Positions 20,156 to 32,351 of a stretch of 64,000 nucleotides of DNA are shown piece by piece (position 1 is the first letter of the stretch; every line of letters starts with the position of its first letter). A model generated the notes under the pieces. That model did not search any database. It saw only the letters and a list, made by a program, of their open reading frames with translations, and was not told the DNA's origin. Where the stretch lies: NCBI RefSeq assembly GCF_947507565.1, contig NC_089188.1, positions 1,054,001 through 1,118,000 on the forward strand, written 5' to 3'. This DNA comes from Oscarella lobularis. Its lineage: Eukaryota > Porifera > Homoscleromorpha > Homosclerophorida > Oscarellidae. A program made the translations under genes and the position numbers.

Positions 20156-23100
20156 GACGATCATAGAGGCAATGGACCCACCTGAAACAACTGAACCAAC
20201 AACAAGTGAGCAGTGCGTCACCTGACGCAACCATAGGGAAACGATTGACGCGTTCTTTGTTGGGGAAGGGGAGGGAAGGGAGGGGGGGAAGAGGAGTAGT
20301 ATATATAGGCTCACGGATCTTAGAAGAGAAGATGTGATAGACTATCATCTTCCTTTTCCCTCTCCTCGAACGCGTTAGAATGACAAAGCTCGCCCTTTTG
20401 ACCTCGCATGCGTTGTCCTTTTTGGATTGGTGCCAACACGTCGCCTCGCGCTTATCGTCCCCCCCAATATAGTTCCAGACGAATTTCTCATTGTTGCCGA
20501 AACCACTTCCCTTCGGCTCGTGACTCCGAACGGCTCCCTGGTCCGGACAATCGAGAACACGCAAACGCAACGCGTCGTCGGCGTCGCGCACGACGTCGAC
20601 ACTCAGACTATTTTCTGGACGGACACCACTCTCGACGCGATCGTCACCTCGAACGTCGACGGCACGAATGTTCGAACGATCGTCTCGCGACTCGTTATAC
20701 CGAGCGGAGTCGCCTACGATTCATCGGCCAAGCACGTCTATTTCTCCGACTCGAGCTTAGATATAATCGGTGTCGCTACGTTGGACGGTAATTATTCCAT
20801 GCCGCTCATCAGCACGGATCTCGTCGAACCACGTGCGATTATTCTCCAACCGTCGATGGGGTAAATGATCGAGAGTAGAACGGAGTGTTAGACTATTACT
20901 CTAGTCGCTCGTACGAAGGTATATGTACTGGATTGATTTGGGATCGAAAGCCAAAATCGAACGCGCGTTTATGAGCGGCAATAATCGAACTGCGCTAATT
21001 GAGGGGTATGACCTCGGCTGGCCCAACGGATTGACGATATCCGGCGAACGTCTCTATTGGATCGACGGAAAAGCGGACAAGGTTTTATCTCACGACTATA
21101 TCGCAATTCCTTCTTTCCATCGTCTTTTCGCGCAGATGGAGTCGAGCGACCTCAATGGGAACGATCGTCAGGTGATGTTGACCTTTTCCGCGAACATTCA
21201 CCCCTTCGGAATGGCGATCACTTCGGAGACGATCTATTTTACGGATCGTTACGCTCGCGTCGTGTACGGCCTGCCGATGAGCTCCAATCTCAGCGAATCG
21301 GACCTCAGCGTCGTGACGAGGACGAGATCGACGCCTTACGGCCTTTCGCTCTACCGCGCGGGCGAGAACGCAACCGGTAGTCCCCGCTTATCAATCATCT
21401 CTGCATATGTTTTCTATTTTTAGAAGTGAACCGTTGCTCGCTGAATAATGGCGATTGTGAACAAATGTGCCTCGCTGAGCCGACGGGGCGGACGTGTGCC
21501 TGCAGCGTCGGAGTCCTAAAGCCAGACGGCGTGTCGTGCGGCGGTACGTCGGTCGTCACGTACTATCTTCGTTTGCTTTTATCGATTCTTTTTTCTGCTA
21601 ATAGAGCCCGACACTATTATCTTTCTCGTCGAAAACGACGACATTCACGGATACGTGTTGAGAAACGGCGCACTTCAACCGGCGATAGCGCCGATTACGA
21701 CCGTCAAGAAGCCGCTCTCCGTCACCGTCGATCCGACGACGGACATGTTATACGTTACGGACATAACGGACAGGGCGATTGTCGAAGTGACGAAAGACGG
21801 CCAAAAGCGACTCGTTCTCGACGATCCTCCTCTGTCCTATGCGGACAACATCGCCGTCGACTACGTCAGCAGAGTGCTCTACTATACGGACCGAACGGCT
21901 AATATTATCGGCGTCGTCAGCGTGAAGGGCGATTGGCGGAAGACGCTTATCAGTGGTTTGGACGAGCCGCGTGGGTTGAAATTGGATATTGCGGAAGGGT
22001 GAGTTGGAAAGTCGGTTTTCGCTTTCTTCTGACATCCTTTCACATGGCTTGTCTAGACAGCACTCTAAACTGCTATTTCTGTGTATTTCAGGATGATTTA
22101 TTGGTCGGACTGGGGTTCTGTGCCGAAAATTGAACGTGTTTCAATGACGGGGGAGCGTCGTCAGGTGCTCGTATCCACGCTAATCGTATGGCCCAACGGG
22201 ATCACTCTCGACTTGGCCAAAAGACTTCTCTACTGGGCCGATGCTAGATTGGATAGAGTAAGAGAAGAAAAGTTAGTCAAAAAAGAAACAGTAAGCGAGA
22301 CGATTTCTTGTTTAGATCGAAGTCTGCAATTTCGACGGAACAAATCGACGTCTCCTTGGCACGTACTCTCAAGTGCATCCGTACGCCTTGGACATATACG
22401 GCGACTTGCTCATCTGGTCTGACTGGCAACACAACAAGATAGGAGCAGTGAACATAGACGGCAGTAATTTCAAAGTCTTCGTTGCTCCGCACGTTTCCTT
22501 TCGCCAACCGACCGGCCTAAGCGTCTACAATAGCTCCGCGCCACTCGGTATGAATAGGCTCTCGTTTTGATGTGTAGAAGTCCAAATGATTTCCTTTTCT
22601 TCAGCTACAAGTGCCTGTTTGGACAATGACTGTTCCTCGAATCAGGTTTGCGTGCCGGAGAACAGCACGGCGTACCAATGCGTCTGCAAATTCGGCAATT
22701 ACAATCCATCGACGGAGAAGTGCGATCGTAAGGAGAAAAAAATCGAAGATTATTTTTAGTCGTGTCGTCTACCTATTTTCTTTTGTTTCAGGTCCGTCTC
22801 AGTTCCTTCTCCTCGCCGAAGACGGAGAAATACATGGCGTGAATCTTTCCTCGACGGCAACCAATCCGGTCGAAGCGATATCGCGAATTCCCAATGTAAG
22901 CGCGCACGGCATCGATTACGACGCGAAGACGGAAATGATCTATTGGACGCGGCCAGAAACGGGCGAAATCTGGTCGTCGCGTCTGAACGACACGACAGGC
23001 AAATCGAGATCGGTGGTAAATACTGACATTACTCTAGTACAACCGACGGCAATAGCCGTCGATTGGATGTCTCGGCTCTTGTACTACACCGAGTGGAACG

Positions 23101-26043
23101 GGAATTTGAGCACAATCTCCGTAATCAGTTTCGATGGCACTATGAAGATGACGTTGATTGACAGCAATCTTACCGAACCGGCATCTATTGAAGTCGATCC
23201 AGAGACTGGTTACATGTTTTGGACAGACACGGGAGTTCATCCTAGAGTCGAACTGGCGTACATGAACGGAGAGAATAGAAGATCGGTGTACCCCGAGGGA
23301 TTTGTTCAACTTCCCACAGCCGTCACTTTCAATCGACGAGACAGAATGATTTTCCATTGCGACGCCAGGGCGGATATAGTAAGATTATTAAAAAAAACAT
23401 GAATGTAATTTATAGAAAATATTCTTTTTCTAGATTCTGGGTATTCCACTGGACGTGGCGACATCGCTCGTCTCGAGTAAGCGCTTTCGGGTTCAATCGG
23501 TCGACGTCCACCCGTTCAGTTTGGCCACCGTCGGCGACGACGTCTACTTCGCCGATCACAACCTGCGAGGCGTGTGGAGATGGACAACGACGAGCAACAA
23601 TGCAAATCGAATCTATCGTACCAACAACATGCCGTTCGCTTTACGATTCTACGACGACAAGCGCGTCACGACGCCGGCGACGGCGAACGCGTGCGCCAAC
23701 GACAACGGCGGATGCGCGCAAATGTGTCTCGCCGTGCCGGGCGGTCGTCGATGCGGCTGCAGTTCGTGGGATAACGCCGGCTGTCTACCAATAATCATCG
23801 ATGCTACCGATGTCACTGCGACGGTTGGCGATTCGCTTCCGTGTCGCTACGAAAACGTTTTGACGACGGGAATTGAAGTGACTCACGTTGAGTGGTGGTT
23901 CAACGGTAGCATGACCCAACTCATTGACGACGATCAATTGAATGACACGAGCTATGTTGCGACTGAGCCTGGCACCTATCGATGCATTGTATATAATCCG
24001 TACGGCAGGGCAGCATCGTGGTCGATTTTTGTGTCGCCGCCACCTGGTATGAGCGTATTCCTCTTCTATAAATTATTCAAATCGTTAATTTTCTTGCAGA
24101 TCAATTCTTGCTGATTGGTGAAGCAGATGCGATTATATCTGCGCGGTTGGACGCCACCGCGTTTGAGCGGAATAGCGTCTACAATCCGATTTCGGCGAAG
24201 AGTGTCGGTGAGTTGGCGTTTGACGCCGCGAACGAGCTCGTCTATTGGGGCCGACAAGCTGGCGGCGGCGGCATCTATCGGGCTTACCTGAACGGCACGT
24301 CTCCAGACGGCGACAAGCCTTGGTTCTCCGACGTGAAATCTCCCGGTGGTATTGCTATCGATTGGATATCGCGTCTTCTCTACTACGTCGATCGCGACAA
24401 TAAGTCGATTTCCGCCGTCGACATGAACGATCCGTCTCGTCGAATCGCCTTGATTTCGACGAATCTCCGACAGCCCATCAGCGTTGCCGTCGATCCGATT
24501 CGAGGCTACATGGCTTGGACGGACCAGGGGAAGAGAACGGTTGAGATGGCTTACACGAATGGCGAAAGTAGGCAAACTCTGACAACCGACGTCGTCCGGC
24601 CGAGCGGCGTGGCATTCGATCGCAAGAAAAATCAAGTCTTTTACAGCGACACCTCTAAAGACCATGTACCCCTCCTACATACAATTTTGTTCATTTACCA
24701 ACTGTTTTTTTTTTCAGATTTATAGCTATCATCTGAACACAAAAAAAATAGTGGACGGCTTCAAGACCGATGTCGATATTCACCCTAATTCCATCGACGT
24801 ATACGGAACGAAGTTGTACTTCACTGATCACCATCTGAGGGGCGTGTGGCGTTGGGCAATGAAAACTGTAGGAGCGACTAAAATTCTGCAGACAAAACAC
24901 GCTCTTGCTGGAGTCGTCGTTTACGATTCTACGAGAACTTCAGGTAGGACACGTGGTGTTATATTTAGTCATTTTTTTACATGTAAGTCGGTTCTGATAG
25001 GAACGACCGGTTGCAGTGCGAAGAACGGCGGCTGCCCTCAAATTTGTCATTCTGTTCCCAACGGTCGTCGATGCTCCTGTGTCGAGGGAAACATTGCGGA
25101 CTGCTTGCCTAAATTTTCCTCCGTCAGTACGCCGGATGTCGCGTGGAATGCAAACGCGACGTTTTCGTGCGCTTTTCCGGCGATGGACGAGGTGGGAATT
25201 TCTTACGTTAGCGGCTACTGGATGAAGGACGGCAACGTGTTGAAAACGTTCAGTGCCACCGATTTGATGACGACGTCGACGATGACGATGACGATTACAA
25301 AGGCGACTTCGGACGACCAAGGCCGGTACTGGTGCAAGCTGGTGAATAAATACGGAACGGCAGAAACGTCTAAAAAGTCTGTCTACATCGGAAAGGCGCC
25401 CACGACTCCTCCGCCGAGTACGACTGCTCCGCCGAGTACGACTCCTCCGCCGAGTACGACTGCTCCGCCGAGTACGACTCCTCCGCCGAGTACGACTCCT
25501 CCGCCGAGTACGACTGCTCCGCCGAGTACGACTCCTCCGCCGAGTACGACTCCTCCGCCGAGTACGACTCCTCCGCCGAGTACGACTCCTCCGCCGAGTA
25601 CGACTGCTCCGCCGAGTACGACTGCTCCGCCGAGTACTACTGCTCCGCCGAGTACGACTACTCCGCCGAGTACGACTACTTCACCACCATCTCCCAGCGG
25701 AAGCTCTGTTTCTCCAACTCTACATCCTACTGTACTACAGCTGCCGGAGAAAAGACACGGCGATTTAAAAGTTGCAGCTATTGTAGCACCGGTTGTGTGC
25801 GTTCTAATATTGCTCGGCATTCTCATCGTCGTTGTCGCTGTGATTCTACGACGTCGCCAGAGCAAGAACATTTCGGACAAATCGTCGTCGTCGGTCGAGT
25901 ACAAAAACGATTCGTTTGGCTATCGGGAGATGGATGAAGAAGGCGCCGTTACACTACCCGCTGACTACAGACCGAATAAAGCAGAGTATGACGTTCCCGA
26001 AGACTTTGGTATGGGATACGACGAGGACAGTTTGGTGACGTAA
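20097..26043 (+). CDS. YWTD locus D: four-propeller YWTD/EGF receptor with Ig domains, mucin stalk and tyrosine-rich tail
   Basis: Fourteen exons join in phase to 4971 bases (1656 residues): 20097-20205, 20473-20860, 20919-21081, 21136-21376, 21424-21543, 21605-21998, 22092-22257, 22316-22547, 22605-22727, 22792-23378, 23434-24046, 24100-24665, 24718-24943 and 25001-26043. The signal peptide contains a poly-valine run encoded by GTC repeats. Then come four YWTD propellers, each followed by an EGF-like domain (NRCSLNNGDCEQMC; ACLDNDCSSNQVC; ACANDNGGCAQMC; GCSAKNGGCPQIC). Ig domains follow the third and fourth. A TTPPPS mucin stalk, a membrane helix (about 1567-1592) and a 64-residue tail complete it. 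Four propeller-EGF pairs is the LRP5/6 arrangement, but LDLR-A repeats and PPPSP motifs are absent and Ig domains are added, so orthology to LRP5/6 is not claimed. The tail has five tyrosines (1610, 1617, 1632, 1639 and 1649). Confidence 0.88.
20130..20157 (+). repeat. GTC trinucleotide repeat in the signal peptide of locus D
   Basis: About ten GTC triplets encode consecutive valines in the hydrophobic core of the signal peptide. The copy at locus H (33160-33195) has a different length and interruptions. Confidence 0.9.
25400..25690 (+). repeat. 18-base coding minisatellite (TT[P/A/T]PPS) in locus D
   Basis: About fifteen near-identical units of actcctccgccgagtacg encode a Thr/Pro/Ser stalk just outside the membrane helix. 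The reverse strand of this tract gives a spurious Gly/Val-rich open frame. Confidence 0.95.
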
Positions 26044-26182
26044 GTTGGGGGGAATTCACAGTGTAGCGTGCAAAAACCATCCCCACGCCCTTCTGTTTGT
26101 TTTTTGGTCTCTGACTCGATCACCCCCCTCACCATGCATGCTGCTAGGTTTTGATTAGAATTCGTGTTGCGCTTACTATACT

Positions 26183-26189
26183 ATATAAG
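26183..26189 (+). promoter_or_regulatory. TATA-box candidate for EOGT
   Basis: TATATAA occurs in tactatataagatacac, about 110 bases before the first in-frame ATG (26296) and 250 before the preferred start (26437). The rest of the 26044-26436 spacer shows no gene. Confidence 0.35.
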
Positions 26190-26436
26190 ATACACATGCA
26201 GATTGTCCTGAACGTTTGTTATGTATGACTTTTCCTTTGTTTAGTGCACGAGCTTTTCGATGTCTTCTAATGCCCGCCCCTAACTACAAGCACAAATGAA
26301 GCCTATTGAATTTTCTCCATCTCTGCCAAATAAATCGCGTCGCCGTTTTCTACCAAAAGGCAAGTCAAGGCAACCCGTTATCCGGGATCTATCACATAGT
26401 TGTGTACAGAAAAAACGCTTACGGGCGGTGTACGGC

Positions 26437-27900
26437 ATGAATTTCTTGCACTTCGTCGCGTTTCTCATTTCCTCGAGCATTGCCGACGTCTTTGACAGAG
26501 CTCCAGCTGACGCCTGCCACGCCAACGACCCACAATGCGACGATACGCGGCGAAGGGACTCCTGCTGGGGCTACGAAGCGGACTGCGCTCCAAACGACCG
26601 CCACTTCACCGACACGCACTGCGACGACGCGAAAAAACGCGACCGATTCTGGCGCGACGCCGATTTCGGCTACGTACGCACGTTCGTCGAGCAAATGCGC
26701 GACGTGTGTAGCCCAACGGAAGAGGCGTCATCGCACCTGCGCTGCGACCATCACATGCGCATATGCGTGGCGCGAAATATCTACATGGACATGCGCGATT
26801 TCCAATTAGGAAGCGACTCGTTCCGGGAAGACGTCTTTCCCGCCGGCGCGAATCTCCTCGGCGGGCGATGTCGACATCGCGACGCGAATCATCCGAAAGA
26901 GGGCGAACATCGGGGGCCCCTATGGTCGTGGATGGCCGAACTGCGCGCCTTCGAATCGCTCGACTTCGACGTGTTTCACAGGGAGAACGATTCGGCGAAC
27001 GAAGCCCGCTGCGATCGCGTCGAAGAAACGCCGACGATATTCGTGAAGCTCGACGCGACGGTGAACATGTACCATCATTTCTGCGACTTCTTCAATCTGT
27101 ACGCGTCGATGCACGCGAACGCGACGACGTTCTCGAAAGACGTTCAAATCGTCGTCTGGGACGCGCGCATGCCCCGCTGTCGCGACGCCCTCTTCGGCGT
27201 CACGTGGTCGGCGTTCTCTGATTGGCCGCGTAAGATGCTCGTCGATTTCGCCGGCGCGCGCGTCTGCTTTCGCAACGTCATGTTCGCGCTCCTGCCGCGA
27301 ATGCGTCACGGTTTGTATTATAGTACGTATATAGTGCCCGGGTGCCGAGGGAGCGGGCTCTTTTGGGCGTTCGCGCGCTTTATTCTCAATCGATTGGGCG
27401 TCGAGCAAACGAGGGCGAACTATAGTAGAAATTCGAGACTTAGACTCACGTTTCTCACCCGGAGTACCGCGTATCGACGCATACTCAATCTAGACGAGTT
27501 AGTCGACGGGCTGCGTGGGACGGGGCTCTACGACGTCAACGTCGTCGATTATAATCGGGACGTCGACTTCGTCGATCAGTTGAACGCGACCCACAATAGC
27601 GATATATTTATCGGTATGCACGGCGCCGGGTTGACGCATCTTTTATTTCTACCCGATTGGGCGACCGTTTTCGAGTTGTTTCACTGTCACGATCCGCGAT
27701 GCTACTCGGATTTGGCTCGATTGCGCGGCGTCGACTACGTCACGTGGATCGACGAGAATAAATTAGAGATCGTCGACCAGAGCGTCGAGCACGAGGGCAA
27801 CGCGAAATTCGCCAACTTTCGTTTCGATTTGACGGAATTTTTGAAGTTGGTCGGAGAGGCGAGAGAGTCGGTTATGAGAAAGTTCGAGGGAATGAGATAG
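26437..27900 (+). CDS. EOGT: EGF-domain-specific O-GlcNAc transferase (GT61 family)
   Basis: This is an intronless frame. I prefer the Met at 26437 because MNFLHFVAFLISSSIADVF is a signal peptide; an in-frame ATG at 26296 would add 47 basic residues before it. The protein (487 residues) has the EOGT hallmarks: the early motif SCWGYEADC, the stretch TIFVKLDATVNMYHHFCDFF, and the C-terminal donor-site region NSDIFIGMHGAGLTHLLFLP followed by DWATVFELF. EOGT adds O-GlcNAc to Ser/Thr of folded EGF repeats in the ER lumen. Known EOGTs carry a KDEL-type ER-retention signal; this one ends KFEGMR, without it. The EGF-containing receptors on its left are plausible substrates, but that is inference. Confidence 0.93.
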   Translation: MNFLHFVAFLISSSIADVFDRAPADACHANDPQCDDTRRRDSCWGYEADCAPNDRHFTDTHCDDAKKRDRFWRDADFGYVRTFVEQMRDVCSPTEEASSHLRCDHHMRICVARNIYMDMRDFQLGSDSFREDVFPAGANLLGGRCRHRDANHPKEGEHRGPLWSWMAELRAFESLDFDVFHRENDSANEARCDRVEETPTIFVKLDATVNMYHHFCDFFNLYASMHANATTFSKDVQIVVWDARMPRCRDALFGVTWSAFSDWPRKMLVDFAGARVCFRNVMFALLPRMRHGLYYSTYIVPGCRGSGLFWAFARFILNRLGVEQTRANYSRNSRLRLTFLTRSTAYRRILNLDELVDGLRGTGLYDVNVVDYNRDVDFVDQLNATHNSDIFIGMHGAGLTHLLFLPDWATVFELFHCHDPRCYSDLARLRGVDYVTWIDENKLEIVDQSVEHEGNAKFANFRFDLTEFLKLVGEARESVMRKFEGMR

Positions 27901-27930
27901 GATAGTACATTCCCTTTTTTATTCATTGAT

Positions 27931-30900
27931 TTATTCGTTCCCGTCAGCACTTAGGAGATCGCTCATTGTATCTAACGTCGTAACCAATGTGTCGTAGACG
28001 TGCGCGTATAAGAGTTTGCCGAATTTTTCCTCCGTCTTTGGATCCGCCGCCGTCGCCTCTTTCTTCGCCGCGTCGACGTCCGATTTCGTTCCCGTCGGAC
28101 TCGAAGCGCTCTCGTCCACGCGAACGATCGCCGACGCCTTTTTCGTCGGACTCCCCGTGCGAGATCGACGACCCGTCGCCGCCGCCGTCGCCTGATTCTT
28201 TGCTCCTTTCGAAGGCGGTCGATCCGTTTCGGATGACACCGTGCGTTTGCCTCCCTTGGAATCGACCTTCTTCGTCGTCGGCGGCTTCTCGGCAACGGTT
28301 TTCGGTCGAGCGTGTTTCTTCGTAGTCGCATCGCCTGGAAATTGCGCGTGAGTTATCCGTAGGGTGCAGGCGCGCGCGCGCGCGGAGTCTAGCTCTTGTT
28401 ACCTGTAGGAGCTTCAACTTCCACTGGCTCGTTTTGTGCAAAGGTTTTTTCCGGGAGACCGAGCACCCGACAAATGTGATCAGCCTGCGAGGCAACCTTG
28501 TCGATCCACCGAACCAATAGCTCATAGCTGTACACAGTACAAAAGACGTAGGATTTTTAGAATTTCTAATTCAATGCCTACCCAATATTATAGGCACTGG
28601 ATTGGCGAGGTTGGACGGGGGCAACGGACAAAGCGAGAACGATCTTATTCAGTTGAATCAGCTTCTTCTCTCGCCGATTATCATTTTCGATTTGAACAAT
28701 TTTCTATAGAAGTACAATAGCAGCTCGTCTTCTGCCCTCCGGACTTACCTTTCGAATCGTCTCCACGGATAAGTCCCACGGTTCAATGTCCAATTTCTCG
28801 AGTTCGTCTCGCATTTCTTGCAGGCGTTCCTCGCTGATCGCTTCGGCCGCGCCGCCCATCTTCGTCGTCGAAGTGCTTCCCATCTTCTGCGTGTCGCGAG
28901 CCGACTCCTTCGACCCGCCCAACTTCTTTCCCCTCTCCTTCGCGCCGGACGGCTGAGGCGGTTCGGCGCGAACGACGATTGGCTCGAATTCGGACGGCTC
29001 GACGAGATGATCGGGGGCATTGATGTTGCGCCAGAGCGCTTGGAGCTCATCGAAAGCCTCAGCCTTACAATACAACTATAGCGGAGAAGAGATTATAAGT
29101 AAGGGCTCCCTTGTTCAAAAGACTCACAAGTCCTACGTTAGGATTATTGCGAATAAAGATATCTTTTTCAGTGACGTCGGCGTCGACGGGAGACGGAACT
29201 CGCGGCGGAGTTTGAATATTGTCGACGAGATTATTGAGGATGAATTCGACTGCGTGAGCCGCCTGTTTGCGCTCGATATCGGCCTAAAAATTTAGAATTT
29301 TTTTGTTTTTTTTGGAGGTTTGGGTTCGGTGTTTCTGTTTCACGTTTATGTCCGCTCGCGTTTTCTTGAACTTGTCTTCTCGCAGTGCGACGCCGCGCAG
29401 GGTGACGAGCAGCGGCGCGCCTTTGCACAGGACCGGCCGCGTTTCGAATTGCCACGTCTCGGTGAATATACCGGCTGTCGTCGATTTGAAGGTAAACGGA
29501 AAATCAAGCGAATCGTTAGGAAGAATGACGCCTGGGGAGGGGGGAGGGAAACAAAGAAGAAAATGTTTTTTTTTGTTATTATAAGATGACGCCACGACGC
29601 TGAAGACGTTCCTACCGCTTTTTGTGTGAAAATAAAAGCGCTGGACGCCTTTGCTGAGATTCGTATCAAGCCGCGACTCTTTGGGAATGAGCTGGCCGGA
29701 GAAAAGGTAACCGGGGGCCCCGAATTCTTTTTCTCTTTTTGACCTCACCTTCCACGAATAATAGATTGCCGTCGTGCCGTCGTTTGCGATTGCGAGCGCG
29801 GACGTGCTCACTTCGCCCGCTTCGCTGGTGAACGTCACTCGAGCGTTGATTGGCTGAAGATCGAGAGAGTCGTTGTCGTCGACGCCCTCCCATTGGACCG
29901 TTTGCCCGCCGAATCGAAGCGACGGGCCCGCGTGCGCTTCGACGAGGTCGTCCAATCCGGCAATTGGATTTCTATTAATTAAATCATCATATTTGCTATA
30001 TGAAGTTCGTTTGGTTTTCTTTACTCAGGGTGATCTTGTTCTTCTTCGTTGTCGGTGAAACTGCCGGAATTCAATGATTCAAGAGAGTCTTTTCTCTCCA
30101 AGGAAATCGTGCGTCCTACGACTTGAAGTTGACTGAAATCCTACAGAATAGAGCTACTCAGTTATGGTCTTTAGCGACGATTCGGACTATTACTGGCTGA
30201 TGCGGCGCAACGGTTTGAACAACGGGATTCAACTGGTGGGATCTTTCTGCGAGGTATGGCGATGCCTTCCACGGATAGTTCATGGGTGTTGTACTGACGG
30301 GCCAATGCGTTCCTAGAGACATCAATCAAGACGGGTTTATTAATTAATTAATTAATTAATTAAATAATAGGCTGCTGACCCATTTCTGTTTGAATTGCCT
30401 CTGGAATGCCGATCTGTTCTAAAGGAGGTGGGCCTCCTTTTTCGGTTTTTGTCAATGTTAGACTGCAGTTGTTTTAGTGTTGGTTGACTAGTTTTGTGTT
30501 GCAAGGGAGGGCGCTTACTTTATTCCCGTCAGTTCGTCTCCTATGCGCTCTTGCATTCGCCAGAACTCACTTCCAATTCGATCTGAAAGTAATCTAGAAA
30601 ATTGTTTGATTTTTCACTATCAATCTCTCACATCCTTTGCCATAGTCCATAGGAGGAATAGCTTTGTCAATAATTTCTCTATATATATAGCAAAAGGTAT
30701 ACCATATGTGTCTTTTATTAATTTTCTTCTACCTTTGCTCTATTGTTTGTCTGTAGTCGCTTCCTTTGTTCATCAGTAACTGATCTTCTGTAGTCTGCAG
30801 GAGCTCTAGCCCAGGATCTCACACATGTCAATAATCAAATCCGATGACTTCACCCACTGGATATGCGCCCTTGTTGGCGTTTTCGTTCAAGCATGCGCGA

Positions 30901-31959
30901 GTTCCAGTTCTCGAGAGCACGAACGTCTCTTCCCTTCACAACCAATACGTCAAAATACCGTACCATCAGATATAAGAGAGGGGAGGGGCCATTCTACTAC
31001 CAAAGCTCAAAGTATTTAGGATACTAACTATAGAAGATTCTCATCAGGCATATAATACAATATTACTGTAGCTGCGCTTGTTGTTGATACGTCAGCGAAC
31101 TCGTTCGACGGAGTCGGAAGCTCTATACGTGGCATCTAGGAAACGAAGTAGAGGCAAAAGTGTCGATGTACCTAACCACCAACCTCCGGACTTCCCGTAA
31201 GTCCCTGCAAATCAATCACAAGGTAGTATACTATATATATACTTGACTCTGCTCTACTAGTAACGTACGTATTTGTCTGCTTCTTTCATGGCCTCGTCCT
31301 CATAGTCCTCCAAGCTGCCAAGTAGACTATGCTCGATGAATATCCCATTGGCATTGAAACGAGGCTTCGTTGATACGAGCTCGTGCTGAGATGGCTTAGC
31401 TTCCGGAGGCGCCCGTCGTGCAACCGTCACACTTGAAAATGTAAATCAATAATATATAGCTTATGTATTTATTATTTATTTACCTTCGCGTCTGCGGTCT
31501 TTTATCTTCGTCTCTAGGTGCCGTTTTTCGTAGAAGAACCGTCTTTAATTGAGGCGGCGGTGGTGCAGAAGTGGTTTGGTCAAGCGTCTGCATACGGGTA
31601 AGATCGTCGTGTGGACAAAGAACACTTCTTTTATGCTGCCAGACTTTTCTGAATTCTTCCAGATCGATTGCGAGCGAGTCGACGTCCTCGCCACGAATCA
31701 CTTCGTCGTTTGCGCCGCTGCGCTTGCGCGCGATGTCGCCCGTCGCCGCCGTGGCGGGGTCCGAAGTCATCCCCTCTTCGCCAGACGCTCCTGGACCTTT
31801 TGGTCCTTTTCCTAGTGATTGAAAGTAAGGAAGAACTCTCGACGATCGCGTTTGGGTGCACCGTTCGACGATTTCGGCCGATCTCGCTTCGATTGCTTGG
31901 CTGTTAGTCTGGTCGCCATGGTGAGTAGATGATATACGGGCGATCACCAAGTTCTGCAA
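27931..31959 (-). CDS. MYCBPAP: MYCBP-associated protein (about eighteen short exons)
   Basis: Read right to left, many short exons splice in phase: 31959-31484; 31431-31269 with NANGIFIEHSLLGSLEDYED; a short exon near 31125-31070; about 30930-30865 with ALENWNSRMLERKRQQG; 30805-30742 with QLLMNKGSDYRQTIEQ; 30695-30640; 30600-30510 with GSEFWRMQERIGDELTG; about 30490-30375 with LTLTKTEKG. Further exons at 30320-29350 read WEGV, GTTAIYYSW, GVQRFYFHT, GVILPNDSLDFPFTFKSTTA and IFTETWQFETRPV. The rest (29285-27931) ends YDTLVTTLDTMSDLL. These are diagnostic MYCBPAP motifs in the right order. The vertebrate protein binds MYCBP/AMY-1 and is linked to spermatogenesis and motile cilia. The start is uncertain: an ATG at 31919 matches the copy at 40043 but is followed by a one-base loss, leaving 31959 or 31770 as candidates. 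Confidence 0.88.
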
Positions 31960-32351
31960 AGTTCACACACGCAGCACTAAAAAGGGTCGTTTTCCGAATT
32001 CGACGCGTCTGCTTGCGCGCCTGTTTCTCGACGTGGGCGTAGTTGGTTCGACCACGGACGGACCCGCGATTCGACTTCGATCGATAATTTTTCCACACTT
32101 AGATGCTGCACGACTTCGAGAAGGACGCACACTCTGAAGACGACGAGTAAAGTCTGCATTCTCATCAATCACAGTACAAATAATTATTCCTATTGATTTA
32201 ATCTCTCTTCTTTTTTTTTTGGTAGCTGTATCAGACGTAGTCTTCTTTGGAAGCGTCGGAGTTTTGTTGTTAAATACGGCGGGTCTTTCCCTGAGGCAGC
32301 AGCTCACGTGCTGTTTCCAGAATATCATTTATCTCGATACATCATCGCACA
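31960..32351. promoter_or_regulatory. Shared divergent 5' region of MYCBPAP (minus) and the thrombospondin-type gene (plus)
   Basis: About 390 bases separate the two start regions. The same block is present at 40046-40477 between the duplicated MYCBPAP fragment and the second thrombospondin-type gene. The copies differ by small indels. A bidirectional promoter is an inference from the head-to-head arrangement. Confidence 0.45.

Noticed and set aside
20100-20591. Minus-strand frame with a poly-Asp run
   Set aside because: It is the shadow of the GTC repeat, intron 1 and the first propeller exon of locus D.
25383-25904. Long Gly/Val-rich frame on the minus strand
   Set aside because: It is the reverse reading of the TTPPPS coding minisatellite of locus D.
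20097-26043. Calling locus D a true LRP5/6
   Set aside because: The four propeller-EGF pairs fit, but LDLR-A repeats and PPPSP motifs are missing and Ig domains are present.
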